DNA of 64,000 nucleotides from Smallanthus sonchifolius (GCA_023525975.1 CM042038.1:10851272-10915271); one strand, 5' to 3'. Positions 1 through 11,631 are shown, counted from the first letter of the stretch. A program made the numbers and translations. The notes: a model not told the origin generated them from the sequence alone.

Positions 1-1718
1 GCAGCGTTTTGAATGATTACAAACTCATCCGTAGCATTCAGGGTTTCTTCAACAAGTGTGACATATGTAAGGCCTTCACTCACACTCCTTAGCAACCCAT
101 CAACCATGTCTTTTTGGACGTTAGGAAGAGATATGGCGATGGTTGTCAGAGTTACTACCGGTAAGCTCCAGCAGTCCACATACTTTTCTTCAGGTAAAGA
201 TGGGACTTGATGCACATCATACTTTCCAACTCCTTCAAAACCGCTGCATTCCTCTAGAAGCTTCATAAGATTGTTAGGCTGTTGCTTTTTAGCCTTTTGG
301 ATCACACGGTTCACAGATTTTGAAATGCTTTTAAGTGTTCTCCCAGCAAACTCCATATCATCTTGAAGTTGCAGAACATATCGGCTAAGATCTTTAGTGT
401 GTTGTAGCTGAGCAGGTTCTTCTACTGACACATTTAACGAGGCACCAAACATGACCTTTAACCACTTCCAGCAGTGAAAACAACACAAGATACAAATTAC
501 AAAGAAAATTGGGATCAGTGCTATCATCTTGCATGTTACCACCACCATCTTCTGAAATCCTATTAAAAAACTCAAAATCAGGACCTTTAGATCCTGGATG
601 ACAATCTTGCATCTGCGGTTACTGAATCTGAATGGTATGCTACTATGTTTCCAATCCGATAGCTTCTGAGTATAGCAACTCTCTGCTTTGAAGACCCTTA
701 TATGGTTCCAAATCCATTTTATAGACACTTTAAAGCTTAAGGATGCTAAACATCTAAGAATAGGTGCAATTGTACCCAATATTACTCCGGAAAATTGTAT
801 TATAAAAATCACTGAAACTGACCACTTATAATCCGACCCATAATACTTCATATTTGGTCTTGTGGAAAGCATATTAATAACATGTATGACAGTGCTTGAA
901 ACACATATTACCCCGGAAGCTGAGGTTGTAGCAGAGCAAACAGTCATAAATTGGGGGCTGCTGGTTTCTGCCATGATCCAATGGTTGCTCACATGTTGCT
1001 CTAGCTTCTCAACCGTTACTCTTCCTGGTTGTTGCAACTCTAGATCCTTCAACTTTGTTTCATGACCTGCTTTGTATTTGGATTCTAATATTTGTTTCGA
1101 CTTTAGAATCATTAAAGCCGAACATGTATGTATCATCAGCAACGCGAGTAACATAACCACATACATACATGCTATAGAACTGTAATAAATACCATTCAAA
1201 TAGGAAATTGCACCAGTTTCTATTTGAATGTATACATTCACAACCAAGGTGATTACTAGAACACCCAAAGCTATGATGTTTGTGATAAGTTCCTTACTGT
1301 CCATGGTCGCTAGAGAAGGCAATAAATTAGCCATCATGGTGCACATAAACGCCATGCTTCCGAGCTTTCCATCCTGGTCCACATCATTTTGCATTGAATT
1401 ACTTACATCCATGGGTAGTTTCATTGCGACAGCTATGACAGTGAGCGAAGCAGCATTCAGGGTAAAGTATTTACATGGAAACCATAGTTTTTTGTGTTTT
1501 AAACCATGCAATAGATCAGCCACCATTGGTAGGATGCAGAAAAGCGAAGCTATTGCAGCATAAATCCCCATCCACAACATAGGTTTACTGAACTTGTTTT
1601 GTAGCTCTGACTGGAACAGTAACTTCTGCAAGAATAACACAAAACTGTCTGTAAGGTTGGTGCAAGACGCCAGATCTTTGCCATGGTTTAAATATGTGTC
1701 GATCGAGTAAGGATCCAT
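1..1718 (-). CDS. Plant multi-pass membrane protein of unknown function, partial (runs off left edge)
   Basis: The minus strand is open from an ATG at 1718 down to base 1 without a stop, at least 572 codons and no intron; I followed the frame block by block. The protein starts MDPYSIDTYLNHGKDLASC and has about eight hydrophobic segments. Segments lie near residues 45-70, 85-110, 125-150 and 155-180, in a run with FPCKYFTLNAASLTVIAVAM, then KLGSMAFMCTMMANLLPSLA and ELITNIIALGVLVITLVVNV. A fifth is near 195-220, one near 300-325, and a pair near 385-425. The C-terminal part is hydrophilic. I recall this arrangement from uncharacterised plant-specific membrane proteins with tandem copies in eudicots, but know no proven role. 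The true C-terminus lies outside the window. The coding call is firm because of ORF length and frame conservation; function is unknown. Confidence 0.85.
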   Translation of the reverse strand, partial: MDPYSIDTYLNHGKDLASCTNLTDSFVLFLQKLLFQSELQNKFSKPMLWMGIYAAIASLFCILPMVADLLHGLKHKKLWFPCKYFTLNAASLTVIAVAMKLPMDVSNSMQNDVDQDGKLGSMAFMCTMMANLLPSLATMDSKELITNIIALGVLVITLVVNVYIQIETGAISYLNGIYYSSIACMYVVMLLALLMIHTCSALMILKSKQILESKYKAGHETKLKDLELQQPGRVTVEKLEQHVSNHWIMAETSSPQFMTVCSATTSASGVICVSSTVIHVINMLSTRPNMKYYGSDYKWSVSVIFIIQFSGVILGTIAPILRCLASLSFKVSIKWIWNHIRVFKAESCYTQKLSDWKHSSIPFRFSNRRCKIVIQDLKVLILSFLIGFQKMVVVTCKMIALIPIFFVICILCCFHCWKWLKVMFGASLNVSVEEPAQLQHTKDLSRYVLQLQDDMEFAGRTLKSISKSVNRVIQKAKKQQPNNLMKLLEECSGFEGVGKYDVHQVPSLPEEKYVDCWSLPVVTLTTIAISLPNVQKDMVDGLLRSVSEGLTYVTLVEETLNATDEFVIIQNA

Positions 1719-2726
1719 AACTATGTTCCTTCCGGGTAAAGGAAATGGTTATTTGAAGATTGTGTGAATTATGGCTTAAAAGTGGTGCTAATAGAGGACT
1801 GTTGTAAGACTTTGTTCCACATAAATTATGTTTCAAGGATGGTCTTAAATAGACAATATCATGCTCTTTAAGTTGTAAGGGTGTCCGAACGAAATTTCCA
1901 GCCAGTTTCCACCAAATTGGATGGAGCTTCGGTATGATTTTAATAAGCGAATCGAGGTTCAATGTTCGATGGTTGTTAAGGTGTCTAATGATCACTAAGT
2001 CAACCATCTCATCAAGGTCAAACCTTTGGTTGGGTAATCTAATCAAGATCAGATTTATTAATCTTATTGATACATTCCTGGACCAAGATTGATGGCGACA
2101 GCTACTTTAAAATTGGCTAAACACTTGACTTGAATACATCAAGAAATAAAAAGTGTTTGTTATGAATGTAAATGCATAAAAACTACTCTCTGACTACCGT
2201 TCATAAAATGAATTATCACCAAACTAGACATGTTGACCAAGAAAATCACCAAAATAACCCTTGAATCGAGGTTCAATGTTCGATGGTTCTTACCGGTTCG
2301 AAACCAATTTGAATTTTTCTCATTTGCGACCGACGGTTTTCGCAGCAACGCGCGGGTCACAAATCTAGTTTTTAATTAAATTTGACTGTTAAACAATCTG
2401 ATTTGGCCATGGTCCTACTCATGCATGACCCATTCAGAGCCAACTCACGAGTGAAAGAAGCGATGTTCTCGTGAGTGGCTCACAACCCCCTCATGGACCA
2501 TACCGCGTGACCTAAATGGAAGATTACACACACTTATCAAATATTATCAAATAATATAGACAAAATTACATTTTTCACAAATTTGCCTTTTTAACCGCTA
2601 TGTTATCACTTATCAAAAAAGTCTTCGGATAACAATTGACTAGGGTTTACCGCTGGTGGAAATTGGAATCATCTTTGAAACTAGAACCCCTCTGTATCTC
2701 GATGCTGGAAAATTGATGCTAAAAAC
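1719..2726. promoter_or_regulatory. Shared 1-kb region between two divergent genes
   Basis: This region separates the start codons of the membrane-protein gene (-) and RFT1 (+), so it must hold both promoters. An exact 26-bp direct repeat occurs at 1949-1974 and 2263-2288. Bases 2208-2260 match, in reverse, the right arm of a fold-back element in an RFT1 intron (3964-4013), so a fragment of that family lies here. A telo-box-like motif (AAACCCTA on the minus strand) is at 2641-2648, about 80 bp before the RFT1 ATG; such motifs are common near starts of broadly expressed plant genes. No TATA box was assigned. Confidence 0.5.
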
Positions 2727-5700
2727 ATGACAGATGCTTCTTCTTCCAACGATGATCGATTCATTGGAGCCGCAGACGGAGATCCTGCTGCTAATCTTCC
2801 TCACACGTTCAAGTATTTATTGGGTGAGTGTCCTTGATCATCTTCAACTCTTTCAATCGATTCCACTTTCTCGATGTTGAAACCTTCCGTTTCTTCCTCT
2901 CAATTAGCCACACAGTTTTTGTCTCGGGGAATTCCGTTCATCTTCAATTTATGGATCGTCAGACATTTAACCGAAGAAGATTACGCGGTAAGAACTATTA
3001 CCATCACTTAGATTCACCCTCACAATAGATTTAATCCAAGTATTGTGTTGAATCTATATTGTGCTTATTCACGTATTGTTAAGTTGTGATTTTAGAGCCT
3101 GTTTGGTCGGCAGGAATTAACGGGGAATTTGTTGGAATTGGAATTTAAATTTCATTGCTTTGCATGTTTGGTTGGCTATGAGAAAGGAATTGGAATAACC
3201 AAATTCTTTAATTGATGAAATTCAGATTTCCTGACAATTCAAAGGAAACCTCAAGAATATTTATAAATCACATAATAACCTAGCCGTTTTGCGTTTTTCT
3301 TACAACATTTTTTTAAAGATATTTGAGTTTGGATCTTTGTTTTTCATTTTGTTGATTTTAAGGGGTAATTTTGTCATTTTAGGTATTTTTACATCCCGAT
3401 TTCATTGATAAATGTATTAACCAAACACATGATTTTCAAATGTATCCTTTAAATTCCAATTTCAAAACATTCCGCTAACCAAACGCTTCCTTCTGTTTCT
3501 AAGTGCGTCTCACATTTTTTTCTTTGAACAATGCAGCTGTATGCTGTGCAGTTTCATCTATTCATCACATGTGTATTGTTTCTTAGTCGAGAGGGTTTCC
3601 GGAGAGCATGCATGAGGGCAGACATTAGATGGTATCGCTATATTACTGAATTACAAGTAAACATATCTAGTGCAATGCTTTATTGTGATGTACATGCTCA
3701 TTATATTCTGCTTGATTGTTATGGCCAGTTTGAATTATAAAGTTTTTTTAGATATCCTTGTGGTCTCATAAAGTTGTACTTGGACAAACATTTTAGGGAA
3801 AATCACCAATCTAGACATCGATTTTTAACCCAGCCGGCTAGGGAGGCTAAATCCTAGCTGGCGGTTAATCGGTTAAAAAGGCTGGGCAAATCCTACCACC
3901 GGTTAACCTGGCAGAACCACTGGCTAGGATTTAGTCTCCTTAGCCGGCGATGTAAGAGTCAATGGTTATTTTGGTGATTTTCTTGGTCAACATGTCTAGT
4001 TTGGTGATTTTCCGAGCATTGTAACATGTGTCAGCAGTTTCATCTCTGTGGGTATGTCATATGTGTGGTTGTGTGTGTTTTTCGCTTTTCTTTGCTTGGA
4101 AAATGGCCCGGAGTGACGGTGGAAAAGTCAAAGTTGATATCTAAAACTTCTGTAACACCAAGCCATTTCGTTGCTTGTGAAAATATTAATCTTAAAAAAA
4201 AAAAATTTGGCAGTGAAGGTGGTTTAATTGATGACAATACAGCAAAGCTTTTGAAGTTAGCATGGATAACTCTACCCTGGGGAGTGTTTATTACAATTAT
4301 TGGATGTGTATTTGTCTTCTGGATACAAGTTTTGAGTTTCTCAAACTCATACGGGCAAGCCATCTTAATTAACGGTAATATGTGAATTCTGCATGTGAGA
4401 ATTCAGAAGTTTACTCTCCAGTGATTTCTTGGATATAAGATGCTATGAAAATGAAATTTTAAGGTAATTTGATGTTAATCTGCAGCATTTGCTTGTATTT
4501 TGGAGCTGTTGGCGGAACCCTTGTATATACTTTCACAGAACTTGCTTCTTCTCAAACTTCGGTTGTTGGTTGAAACTGTAGCAACTCTTTTGCGATGCGT
4601 AACAGTTTACATCTTTATCATCATGCAAATTGACATGGTAAGGAAGTTGTATTGAATATTCTCCATAGTAATTTAATATTGAACCTCTTATATAGTATTC
4701 TTTTGAGCAACTTATACAATGATCAGTTGTTGAATCTTGGCTCTCGCTTAATATTTTGTCGCTAATAAACATGTAGTAAGTATACTGAAAGTACTAAATT
4801 TTTTTTCCCTGTGACCATGTATAAGTTTGATGTCTTTGAAATTTTGAATCCATATCTTGTTTCACGCTAACAAGATCATAGCATGCTTCAGAAGTAGCGG
4901 TGGCTATTTCTACCCATTTACTTGGGTCGTTTCGGGTTATGTTTATCTCTAACGGGTCAAAACAGGAAAAATATTAAGAAAAACAGCTTAAAAGGAAATG
5001 CATCGAAAGTTGCCGAAAGTGTATTCTTCATGCATAAAATATTTTAGAACATTCATCACTATACTTGAAAACTTAGACTATTTTTGAATAATATAACCTT
5101 TATAGTTATATTTTGGACAAAAAGTGTTTCTGGTCAACCTAGCCTGTACCGAAAATTACCCTTTTTAATACATTACTCAGCCCACCTGCCCCTCCCATTA
5201 TGCCACCTCTGTTCAGAAGGATCTGGGTGTACATACTGTAGACAAAAGGCAACCAAAAATGCTTATAATCTGGAATTAATATTAACAGTTCCATACTCTT
5301 GCAGGAAAGAGCTATTGTATTTGCATTGTCTCAGGCTGCATATGGAGCTTGCATTTTCTTGTGCTATTGGGGTTATTTTCTACTTCTGCATGGATATAAA
5401 CTTTCTGTTCTCTTTCCTTTCAGGTATCAGTTCTCTTGAAACAAATTCACTTCTCATGTTTTAAATAAAAAAGTGTGATTGATGATGGGAAATGAATGTG
5501 TCAAATAGCTGTATTCTGAAGAAAAAAAATGCATTAGATTTCAGTTTGTTATGTTTTCTTAGATGGTGTCAGTAATCATCATCTGCTTTTTTATTTCTAT
5601 GTTATTTTTTCATGCAAATAACACAGTACATATGCAGGGTAGGAAACTATGATAAACAGCTCTCAAAGATGTGCACACTATTCACCCTTCAGTCGTTCCA

Positions 5701-8700
5701 GAAATTGATTCTGCAAGAAGGAGAAAAGATGGTCATTGTGTGGTTTGACACACCATATAATCAAGCTGTATATGGGCTCGTAGACAAATTAGGTAGGTAT
5801 ACGCTCCAATATTCTGTGTCTGTATTCAGAAACTTTGGGTGTTTCCAGGATATCATGATTCTGAATGCAAACCATTTGCAAACTATATTGTACTTGAGTT
5901 AAAGTGCTTTATATGGATGTAGTTATGCAGATAAATATTTTGAAAAATAATTTTTTCTCTTTTATGTCCTTCTGAACATAAAGTTAGGAAACATTGCATC
6001 TTTGATGTGAAGTGGAGGCCAGAAATTTCTTAACAAATTTGAGATCCAAAAAGCTCATAGGGCTAAAACTTATTAAAGGGCAATTTTCAAGGATTAAATT
6101 ATACCAAAAGGAAAGGAAATAGAAAATAGAAATCTTGATCCACCTGTTTCATCCAGGATTGTCTAACCAATAATCTTTATTGATTTAGGTAGCTTGGTTG
6201 TGAGATTGGTGTTGCTACCTTTTGAAGAAAGTTCGTATGCAACATTTGCAAGGTCTGCATCAGGTTTAATTCTTCTCTCATGTAATAGAAGTCTCCTACC
6301 TACACTTACCTATTCGTCATTTCATGCTGATCTAATTAACTCTTTATCTAATATATCTGTTATCGTCTAAATACAAAATGGTGGCTTCATTGGTGAAACT
6401 TGTTTGTCCTGGTCACTAAGTGGTCTGCTACTTCTCATACATTTACTTTCCTTTTGTGTTATAGTACTTATGCTGCCTACTTGTCTTCATTAATGCTCAT
6501 TGGCTTAAGTTTTTATCTTACATGAGCTAACATCTTTCACTTTTATTTTTTATATTCCCTCAATTGTTTCTACTGAATATATGGGAAACAGGGAAATAAC
6601 TGTCACACAGAAAGCATGGTTGCTAGTCTTTCATGATTCTTTAGATCATTATGAATTGGTAAATTGTTCATCTTAATATGCCATAACAAGCTTTTAGGTT
6701 TGCAATATGTTATAGATGTATCATGTATGTTTGTTTTATCACCACATAAAATTTGCTGTCAGTATCGTTAGCTTAAGAATGTTTCGCCTGCCAAGAATTA
6801 TATAATATTTCTGGACTGCAGTTTATATCTACATATTCTTTGACAGGAGATGACATGCAAAAGAAAAGGAAATTACAGACTTCTCTAAGAGATGCTTTGA
6901 AGCTTGTTATGTTAGTCGGTATGCTATTGCATTTAGTTTGTTATTCATTGCTTGTGTTTATAAATTCTCTGCTCATTGGTTTAATGTTCTTGTTACGTCT
7001 TTAATTTTTTATAGGATTGGTGTTTATGGCATTTGGGCCCAGCTATTCTTACTCTCTTATAAGATTGTTATATGGTCGCAAATGGAGTGATGGAGAAGCC
7101 ACTGCAGCTCTAAAATATTACTGTTTGTACGTTGTTGTTCTAGCTATGAATGGCAAGTGACATTTTCATCCTCCCTTTTTCTTTCTCTCTTTGGTTGAAT
7201 TATGCTTTTAATTAAATTAATAATTATCACAATAAAAAGAATCACAACGAATACCCTTTTAACTAATTTTTAATGGTTTGGTTTCTGAATAGACATCCTT
7301 TCCCTTTCTGCTTAGTTTATCAATGTGTTTAGTTTGTATCATTGTCATTTTCTTTGATGTGGTTATGATGATTTTTAAATTGTTAGTAACCTGTAACAAT
7401 ATAAGACTTCTTAGTCAACACTATAGGTAGTAATTTTGGCCCATCTACTTGTGAATGGGTTGATTTATGTTTGTGTGTCATCTCTAAAGGGTCAAACGGA
7501 TAAAATAAAGAAAATAAAAAGATCTGAAAAGGAAATGGGTCTAATGGGTTGAAAATCGCTGAAGTGTATTTTCAATGCGTAAAACATCCTGAATCATTTT
7601 ATTTTACTTACAAGTTAGATTATAGTTATGCGTAAAACATCCTGTATTTTCAAGTGTATTTTCAATGCGTAAAAATTTCCTAATATAATTTTTGCAACAT
7701 ATTTGACACAACTATATTAAACTTGACAAATTTGGAACAAATATTTTTTTGGGTCAACCCAACCGGTTTCGAGCCTACCAAAAAAAATTACCTGTTTTGA
7801 TCAATTATCCCACAAACTCATTTGCCACCTCTATTCAAGGCCAAATGATGTTCAAGGTAGTCTAGGTAACTTATGTTGTTCTTGGCTGCTCCATATACTG
7901 ATGGATCCAGCCATTTAGATTCATAACTTTTCTGTGTTAAAGCATTGTTGTAAGTGGATTTCGGACATAAGTACATGAATCTATATTCATTAGCAGTGCT
8001 AGATCTTACAGCATGCCCTAGTGCTACAAATTGTACATTAACATAGTTTTGCTCTTTCAATTGGTTTCTATTGTGTTGTTATAGGAACATCTGAAGCCTT
8101 CTTGCATGCTGTGGCAACAGAGGATCAACTCAAGCGTTCAAACAATTCTTTGGTTTTGTTTTCGTTTATATATGTAGTGCTCAACATTCTTCTCATCCGG
8201 TCAGCTGGTGCAGTGGGATTGATTTTTGCTAATGCTCTTAGTATCCTTCATAAATTTTGCTTTAGTAATGTTCAGACTGCCGGGGTTTGGTACCTGGGTT
8301 GACCCAAAACACTTTTTGTCCAAAAACTTGTAAACTCTTTATAAATATTTTTTCAAGTATGGTTGCAAAAAAATACATTATTACAATAACAATCTAATTT
8401 ATAGAATCAGGTTATTTAGTAGGTTTAAAATAAATTTTGGGCAACTTTTGACCATTGTCCGTCTCCTTTTAGCTATTTTCTAAATTTACCCACTTGACCC
8501 ATTAACATAACTGGAATCGATCCATACATAAGTAAATGGGTCAAAATGGCCACGCCACCTCTTCTTATGTGTACAAAACTACATATTGTCATATTGTGAT
8601 TTTTTAAGTTCGTTACTCTTGACCATTGAAATTTCTTAAGTTAGATTCCCTTGAGTTCATAAAACTACAAGATTGTAAAGCTATTAAGTCATTGACATTG

Positions 8701-9222
8701 AAGTTGATATTACAGTTCCTTGACTGCTATTAAGATATGGTTTTTCGTATAATTTACTCCGCCATATTTATCCGACGTTACTTTAAGGTAAATCTATTAA
8801 TTTGGTGAGATATTTGCAGAATTTAACTTGATGTATTAATTTACCTTTTAGCAGGATTCTCCATCTTTTTCCTTCCTCAGTTGTTTGCCTGGCGGTTGGA
8901 CAATTTTGTTGTTTTCAAGTGTAGCGACTCTTGTTTCTGAAAAAGTATTTCTGGACCGTGATAATTTCTGGCCAACATTTTGCATTCACTTTTCCAATGG
9001 ATTCGCTTGCTTCTGCTTTGCGTCATTTGTAATGTAAGTTGTCTATTTTTGTGTAACAATTTCCAACATGTAAAGAAGTATTACAATCTTGAAGTGAACA
9101 ATAATAGCATATACATGATACGTCACAATTGTTTTTTCATTCTTTTTTTCTGTGCAAGCAGTTACCAGAGAGAGAGATCTTTCATCACCAAAGTTGTTCG
9201 CTTCCGTGAACATTCTGACTGA
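2727..9222 (+). CDS. RFT1: RFT1 homologue (Man5GlcNAc2-PP-dolichol translocation protein), 14 exons
   Basis: RFT1 is an ER multi-pass membrane protein needed for N-glycosylation; genetically it is linked to getting Man5GlcNAc2-PP-dolichol to the lumenal side, though its direct flippase role is debated. Splicing that keeps frame gives exons 2727-2823, 2908-2987, 3537-3631, 4214-4374, 4486-4637, 5305-5423, 5638-5792, 6189-6263, 6847-6918, 7015-7152, 8085-8240, 8735-8787, 8855-9033 and 9162-9222. They sum to 1593 nt, 530 residues plus stop, near the usual family size (about 540 in human). Family blocks include RGIPFIFNLWIVRHLTEEDY, LSREGFRRACMRADIR, LQEGEKMVIVWFDTPYNQAV, LVVRLVLLPFEESSYATFAR, FMAFGPSYSYSLIRLLYG and the C-terminal RERSFITKVVRFREHSD. 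All introns are GT-AG except intron 10 (7153-8084), whose donor reads GCAAGT. Several introns carry small transposons. The ATG at 2727 is the first in frame with the family N-terminus. Confidence 0.93.
3110..3490. mobile_element. MITE-like element in RFT1 intron 2
   Basis: The ends form an imperfect inverted repeat: the left end reads GAGCCTGTTTGGTCGGCAGG and the reverse of the right end reads GAAGCGTTTGGTTAGCGGAA. The interior is AT-rich with no ORF. A clean target duplication was not found, so borders are approximate. Ends of the type CTGTTTGGT are common in plant hAT-like or Harbinger-like MITEs; the superfamily is not settled. Confidence 0.5.
3796..4014. mobile_element. Fold-back (Mutator-like) element in RFT1 intron 3
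   Basis: Two arms pair with each other: GGGAAAATCACCAATCTAGA at the left and, on the other strand, GAAAATCACCAAACTAGACA at the right. Both continue through a GCCGGCTA-containing stretch. The flanks AACATTTTA (3787-3795) and AGCATTGTA (4015-4023) match at 7 of 9 positions, consistent with an old 9-bp target duplication of Mutator type. There is no coding capacity. A partial copy of one arm lies at 2208-2260 upstream of the gene. Confidence 0.6.
4895..5211 (+). mobile_element. hAT-type MITE (copy A) in RFT1 intron 5, exact 8-bp target duplication
   Basis: The element begins TAGCGGTGGC and ends GCCACCTCTG, a hAT-style terminal inverted repeat. It is bracketed by the exact 8-bp duplication TTCAGAAG (4887-4894 and 5212-5219). 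The interior is non-coding. It is homologous to two other insertions in this gene (7422-7833 and, inverted, about 8280-8562). Confidence 0.85.
7422..7833 (+). mobile_element. hAT-type MITE (copy B) in RFT1 intron 10
   Basis: Same family and orientation as the copy at 4895. It shares the CCCAT..ACTTG start, the central stretch with GTGTATTTTCAATGCGTAAA, and the GCCACCTCTA end. Flanking 8-mers agree at only about 5 of 8 positions, so this is an older insertion. It sits in the intron that has the GC donor. Confidence 0.65.
8280..8562 (-). mobile_element. hAT-type MITE (copy C), inverted, in RFT1 intron 11
   Basis: This is an inverted relative of the copy at 4895: the left part, read on the minus strand, contains TTTTTGGACAAAAAGTGTTT as in copy A, and the right end reads GCCACCTCTT. 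The borders are approximate and no target duplication was resolved. Confidence 0.6.
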
Positions 9223-9243
9223 ATACAAAGGCTATGAAGGAAG

Positions 9244-9539
9244 GTGAGATAAATCTTGAACTACTGGTGTGTTTGGATTTGTGTTTTGAATATATTACCA
9301 AAGGATGATTCCTTTTTGTCATTTTATGTATTGGATTTTAAATAATTACAGTTTTCCAAACGCGTAAAACATCTAATTATTAGTACTTCATACACCTGTT
9401 TCATTACAACTAATTATGCTAGTTCTAATTATTCATGATCACATAAACACTTTCAAAACACACATCCAAACAGACCTTAAATGTCACCAAATAAGTGTTG
9501 TTCACCACCCTGGTTAATTTAATTATTTTGCATGTTTAG
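9244..9539 (+). other. Possible intron in the RFT1 3' UTR, containing a MITE
   Basis: Twenty-one bases after the RFT1 stop codon is a good donor (AAG then GTGAGA at 9244), and a good acceptor (GTTTAG) ends at 9539. If used, it would splice the 3' UTR. Inside it, 9266-9476 is a MITE with inverted ends (GGTGTGTTTGGATTTGTGTT and, from the other side, GGTCTGTTTGGATGTGTGTT). This is an inference from splice-site consensus only. Confidence 0.35.
9266..9476. mobile_element. MITE just downstream of RFT1
   Basis: The terminal inverted repeats of about 25 bp are nearly perfect: the left starts GGTGTGTTTGGATTTGTG and the reverse of the right starts GGTCTGTTTGGATGTGTG. The interior is about 160 bp of AT-rich DNA without an ORF. 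The target duplication was not resolved. Confidence 0.65.
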
Positions 9540-11631
9540 GCAAGCGAGAACATGAAGGAAAAACTTGTTTTCTATCATGGTGCAATCTTGATCCAACCTT
9601 TGATTTAAGTCTCAAGAAGAATCTAACATACTGTCTGCTAGTCATGTAAGAGAATTGTTTCAGGAAACCCTTGAATGACTTGCAATCCATGGGTACATAA
9701 TTTCTATTATTTGATTAAGTTTCACATTTGAGTAACGACAATGTATTTTGTTTATTAATTTTATAGCCAAATTTTTTTCCTTTGGTTTAATAATTTACTT
9801 TTGACTTGAAAATATGTTAAGGTTTTGACCTGATGTTAAAGCACTTTTCAGTGTTTCAACTTATTACTCTTTTCTTTCTCTTTATTAGTAAGTGGCCAGT
9901 TGTAAGGAAGTTATATGCCCTGTTAGCACAATAATTTTGCTTTCAAATTATGCAATGAAGCTGTTTCAGGACTTAAGGAAGAAGAGGCACTCACTATCTC
10001 CACCACTTTGTTGGACCATGGTAAGTCTGCCCCACTCCTTTTTTATCTCATCTTTTAGTGTTACTGATTTTGCATATTTATTATTAAAATCACGAAATAA
10101 TAACCAAGTTTTAATATTGTTACAATAAAGTCACTCATACTTTTTTCTAACTATAAAACCACGTGGGTTTTAATTTTGTTTCATTATGATGAAACTTTTC
10201 ATAATTTTTTAAACCGGATGACCTAAATGGATTAATCACTAAATAGTAACCACGCTTCACATTTACCTCTTACTTCAGGTTAAACTTAAAAAGAATAATC
10301 ACTAAATAGTAACCATGTTTCCATTTAGGTCACTTAGTTTTAACATTTATTAAAAGTTTCACAACAATATAACAATATTAAAACTTGATTGGTTTTTCTA
10401 GTTAGCAAAACGTTCGAGTGACCTTTAGTAGAATATTAGAGAAACTTGATTACATATTCCCTTATTATTATTTCTTAATCATCCTACTCATTTCTTTAGT
10501 TTGAGAATAAATAAATCATTTTATATGTGACAAGAAATGGTAAGACTTATGAAAACTTAGGACTTTACATGTGTATTGGTACAAGATTCAAACCCAAACT
10601 TTAACCGTGTGACTGTCAAGAATGCCTGCATTGGACCGTAGTGCATGCATGTGCAGTAGTACTCAATGCATTGGTAGTTGTACTATTTAGACAAAACAGT
10701 GTTGCTGAATGATACAACTTGCTTTTCATAGTTGTAACCTGAGCACTATGGTTTGAGTGTTAGGATGTAGGATATGCTGATAAAGTGAACAACTCATGCA
10801 CTTACTAATTATAAGCAATTGAGATGTTTGGGTAAGAAAAAAAAGATATCAATAAATCAAAACAAAATGATGATTAGAATGTAGAAAAGAAGCATGTACC
10901 TTTTGACCTTTATTTCAATACAAACAAACAAGTGTGAAAAAAGTTATTTTTTATTTAAAAAAAGTTGTAATCTTCTAAAACAACATCATGATACTCTGAT
11001 ATTTGCTTTAAATGTTGGATTCCTTATATAGATGGCTTTTGATTCAAATTAGTTGCTTGTAGTTTTGATGAGATGGATGGTGAGTGTGTTGAAAATTTAG
11101 GTTGATTTTTAAATGTTTTTTGGGGCCCTATGATTGCAATTCCTTTAGTTTAGTTATTATTGTGTCATTGAATTATTACGTATTATTATTATGCTTTGAC
11201 ATTGCAGTTAAAGGTCATCATGTCAAATTAAAATCTTTTAAGCATTCGAATCCGATGACAAGTTTTAACCCATAATGTCTAGCCTGCTTCAAACTAGAGT
11301 ATCCATTGGCAAGTTTGACTGTGGTGAGTATCGGGTCCAACTGACAGGGATTTTATTTATAAGTTATTTACCGTATGATATTTGTGTGTATGTGTAATAT
11401 ACGAAGAGTGGCTAGCTTTGTCACCCTGATCCCTTGGTGTACCACTGGATTATGTTTTGACATCAAATACGACAATGGGTGTTCTTGTATGGCAATTAAT
11501 TTAGGTGCTTAGTTGACTTCATATGTTCTATCCATTCTTAGGATAATCAAATGGGGCGGGCTAAGCTAAAGCACCCCTATACGCTAATAATCAATCCGTC
11601 TATTGATTTGATTGATTAATAGGGCTATACG
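9540..11631. other. Intergenic, no gene recognised; local fold-back around 10.1-10.4 kb
   Basis: No ORF here has family character. Around 10128-10430 two arms are inverted copies of each other (both carry GTCACTC near the outside and GTGACCTAAATGGA-type sequence nearer the centre), with CACTAAATAGTAACCA repeated at about 10231 and 10299. This is a small fold-back repeat related to the one at 41.25 kb. The rest is AT-rich and unassigned; the first few hundred bases may be RFT1 3' UTR. Confidence 0.5.

Noticed and set aside
1228..1563. Plus-strand 111-codon ORF at the left end
   Set aside because: It is the complement of the membrane-protein gene, which is open over the whole 1.7 kb and has real membrane segments.
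1585..2046. Minus-strand 153-codon ORF overlapping the membrane-protein start
   Set aside because: It lies in another frame, spans the presumed promoter and shows no domain; its C-terminal half is a frame-shifted reading of the real gene.
4026..4385. ORF of 119 codons in RFT1
   Set aside because: Only 4214-4374 is an RFT1 exon; the upstream part is intron read in frame by chance.
10560..10630. Second tRNA-like sequence (GGTTTGAATCTTG on the minus strand)
   Set aside because: Only a weak B box is present; no A box at the right distance was found.
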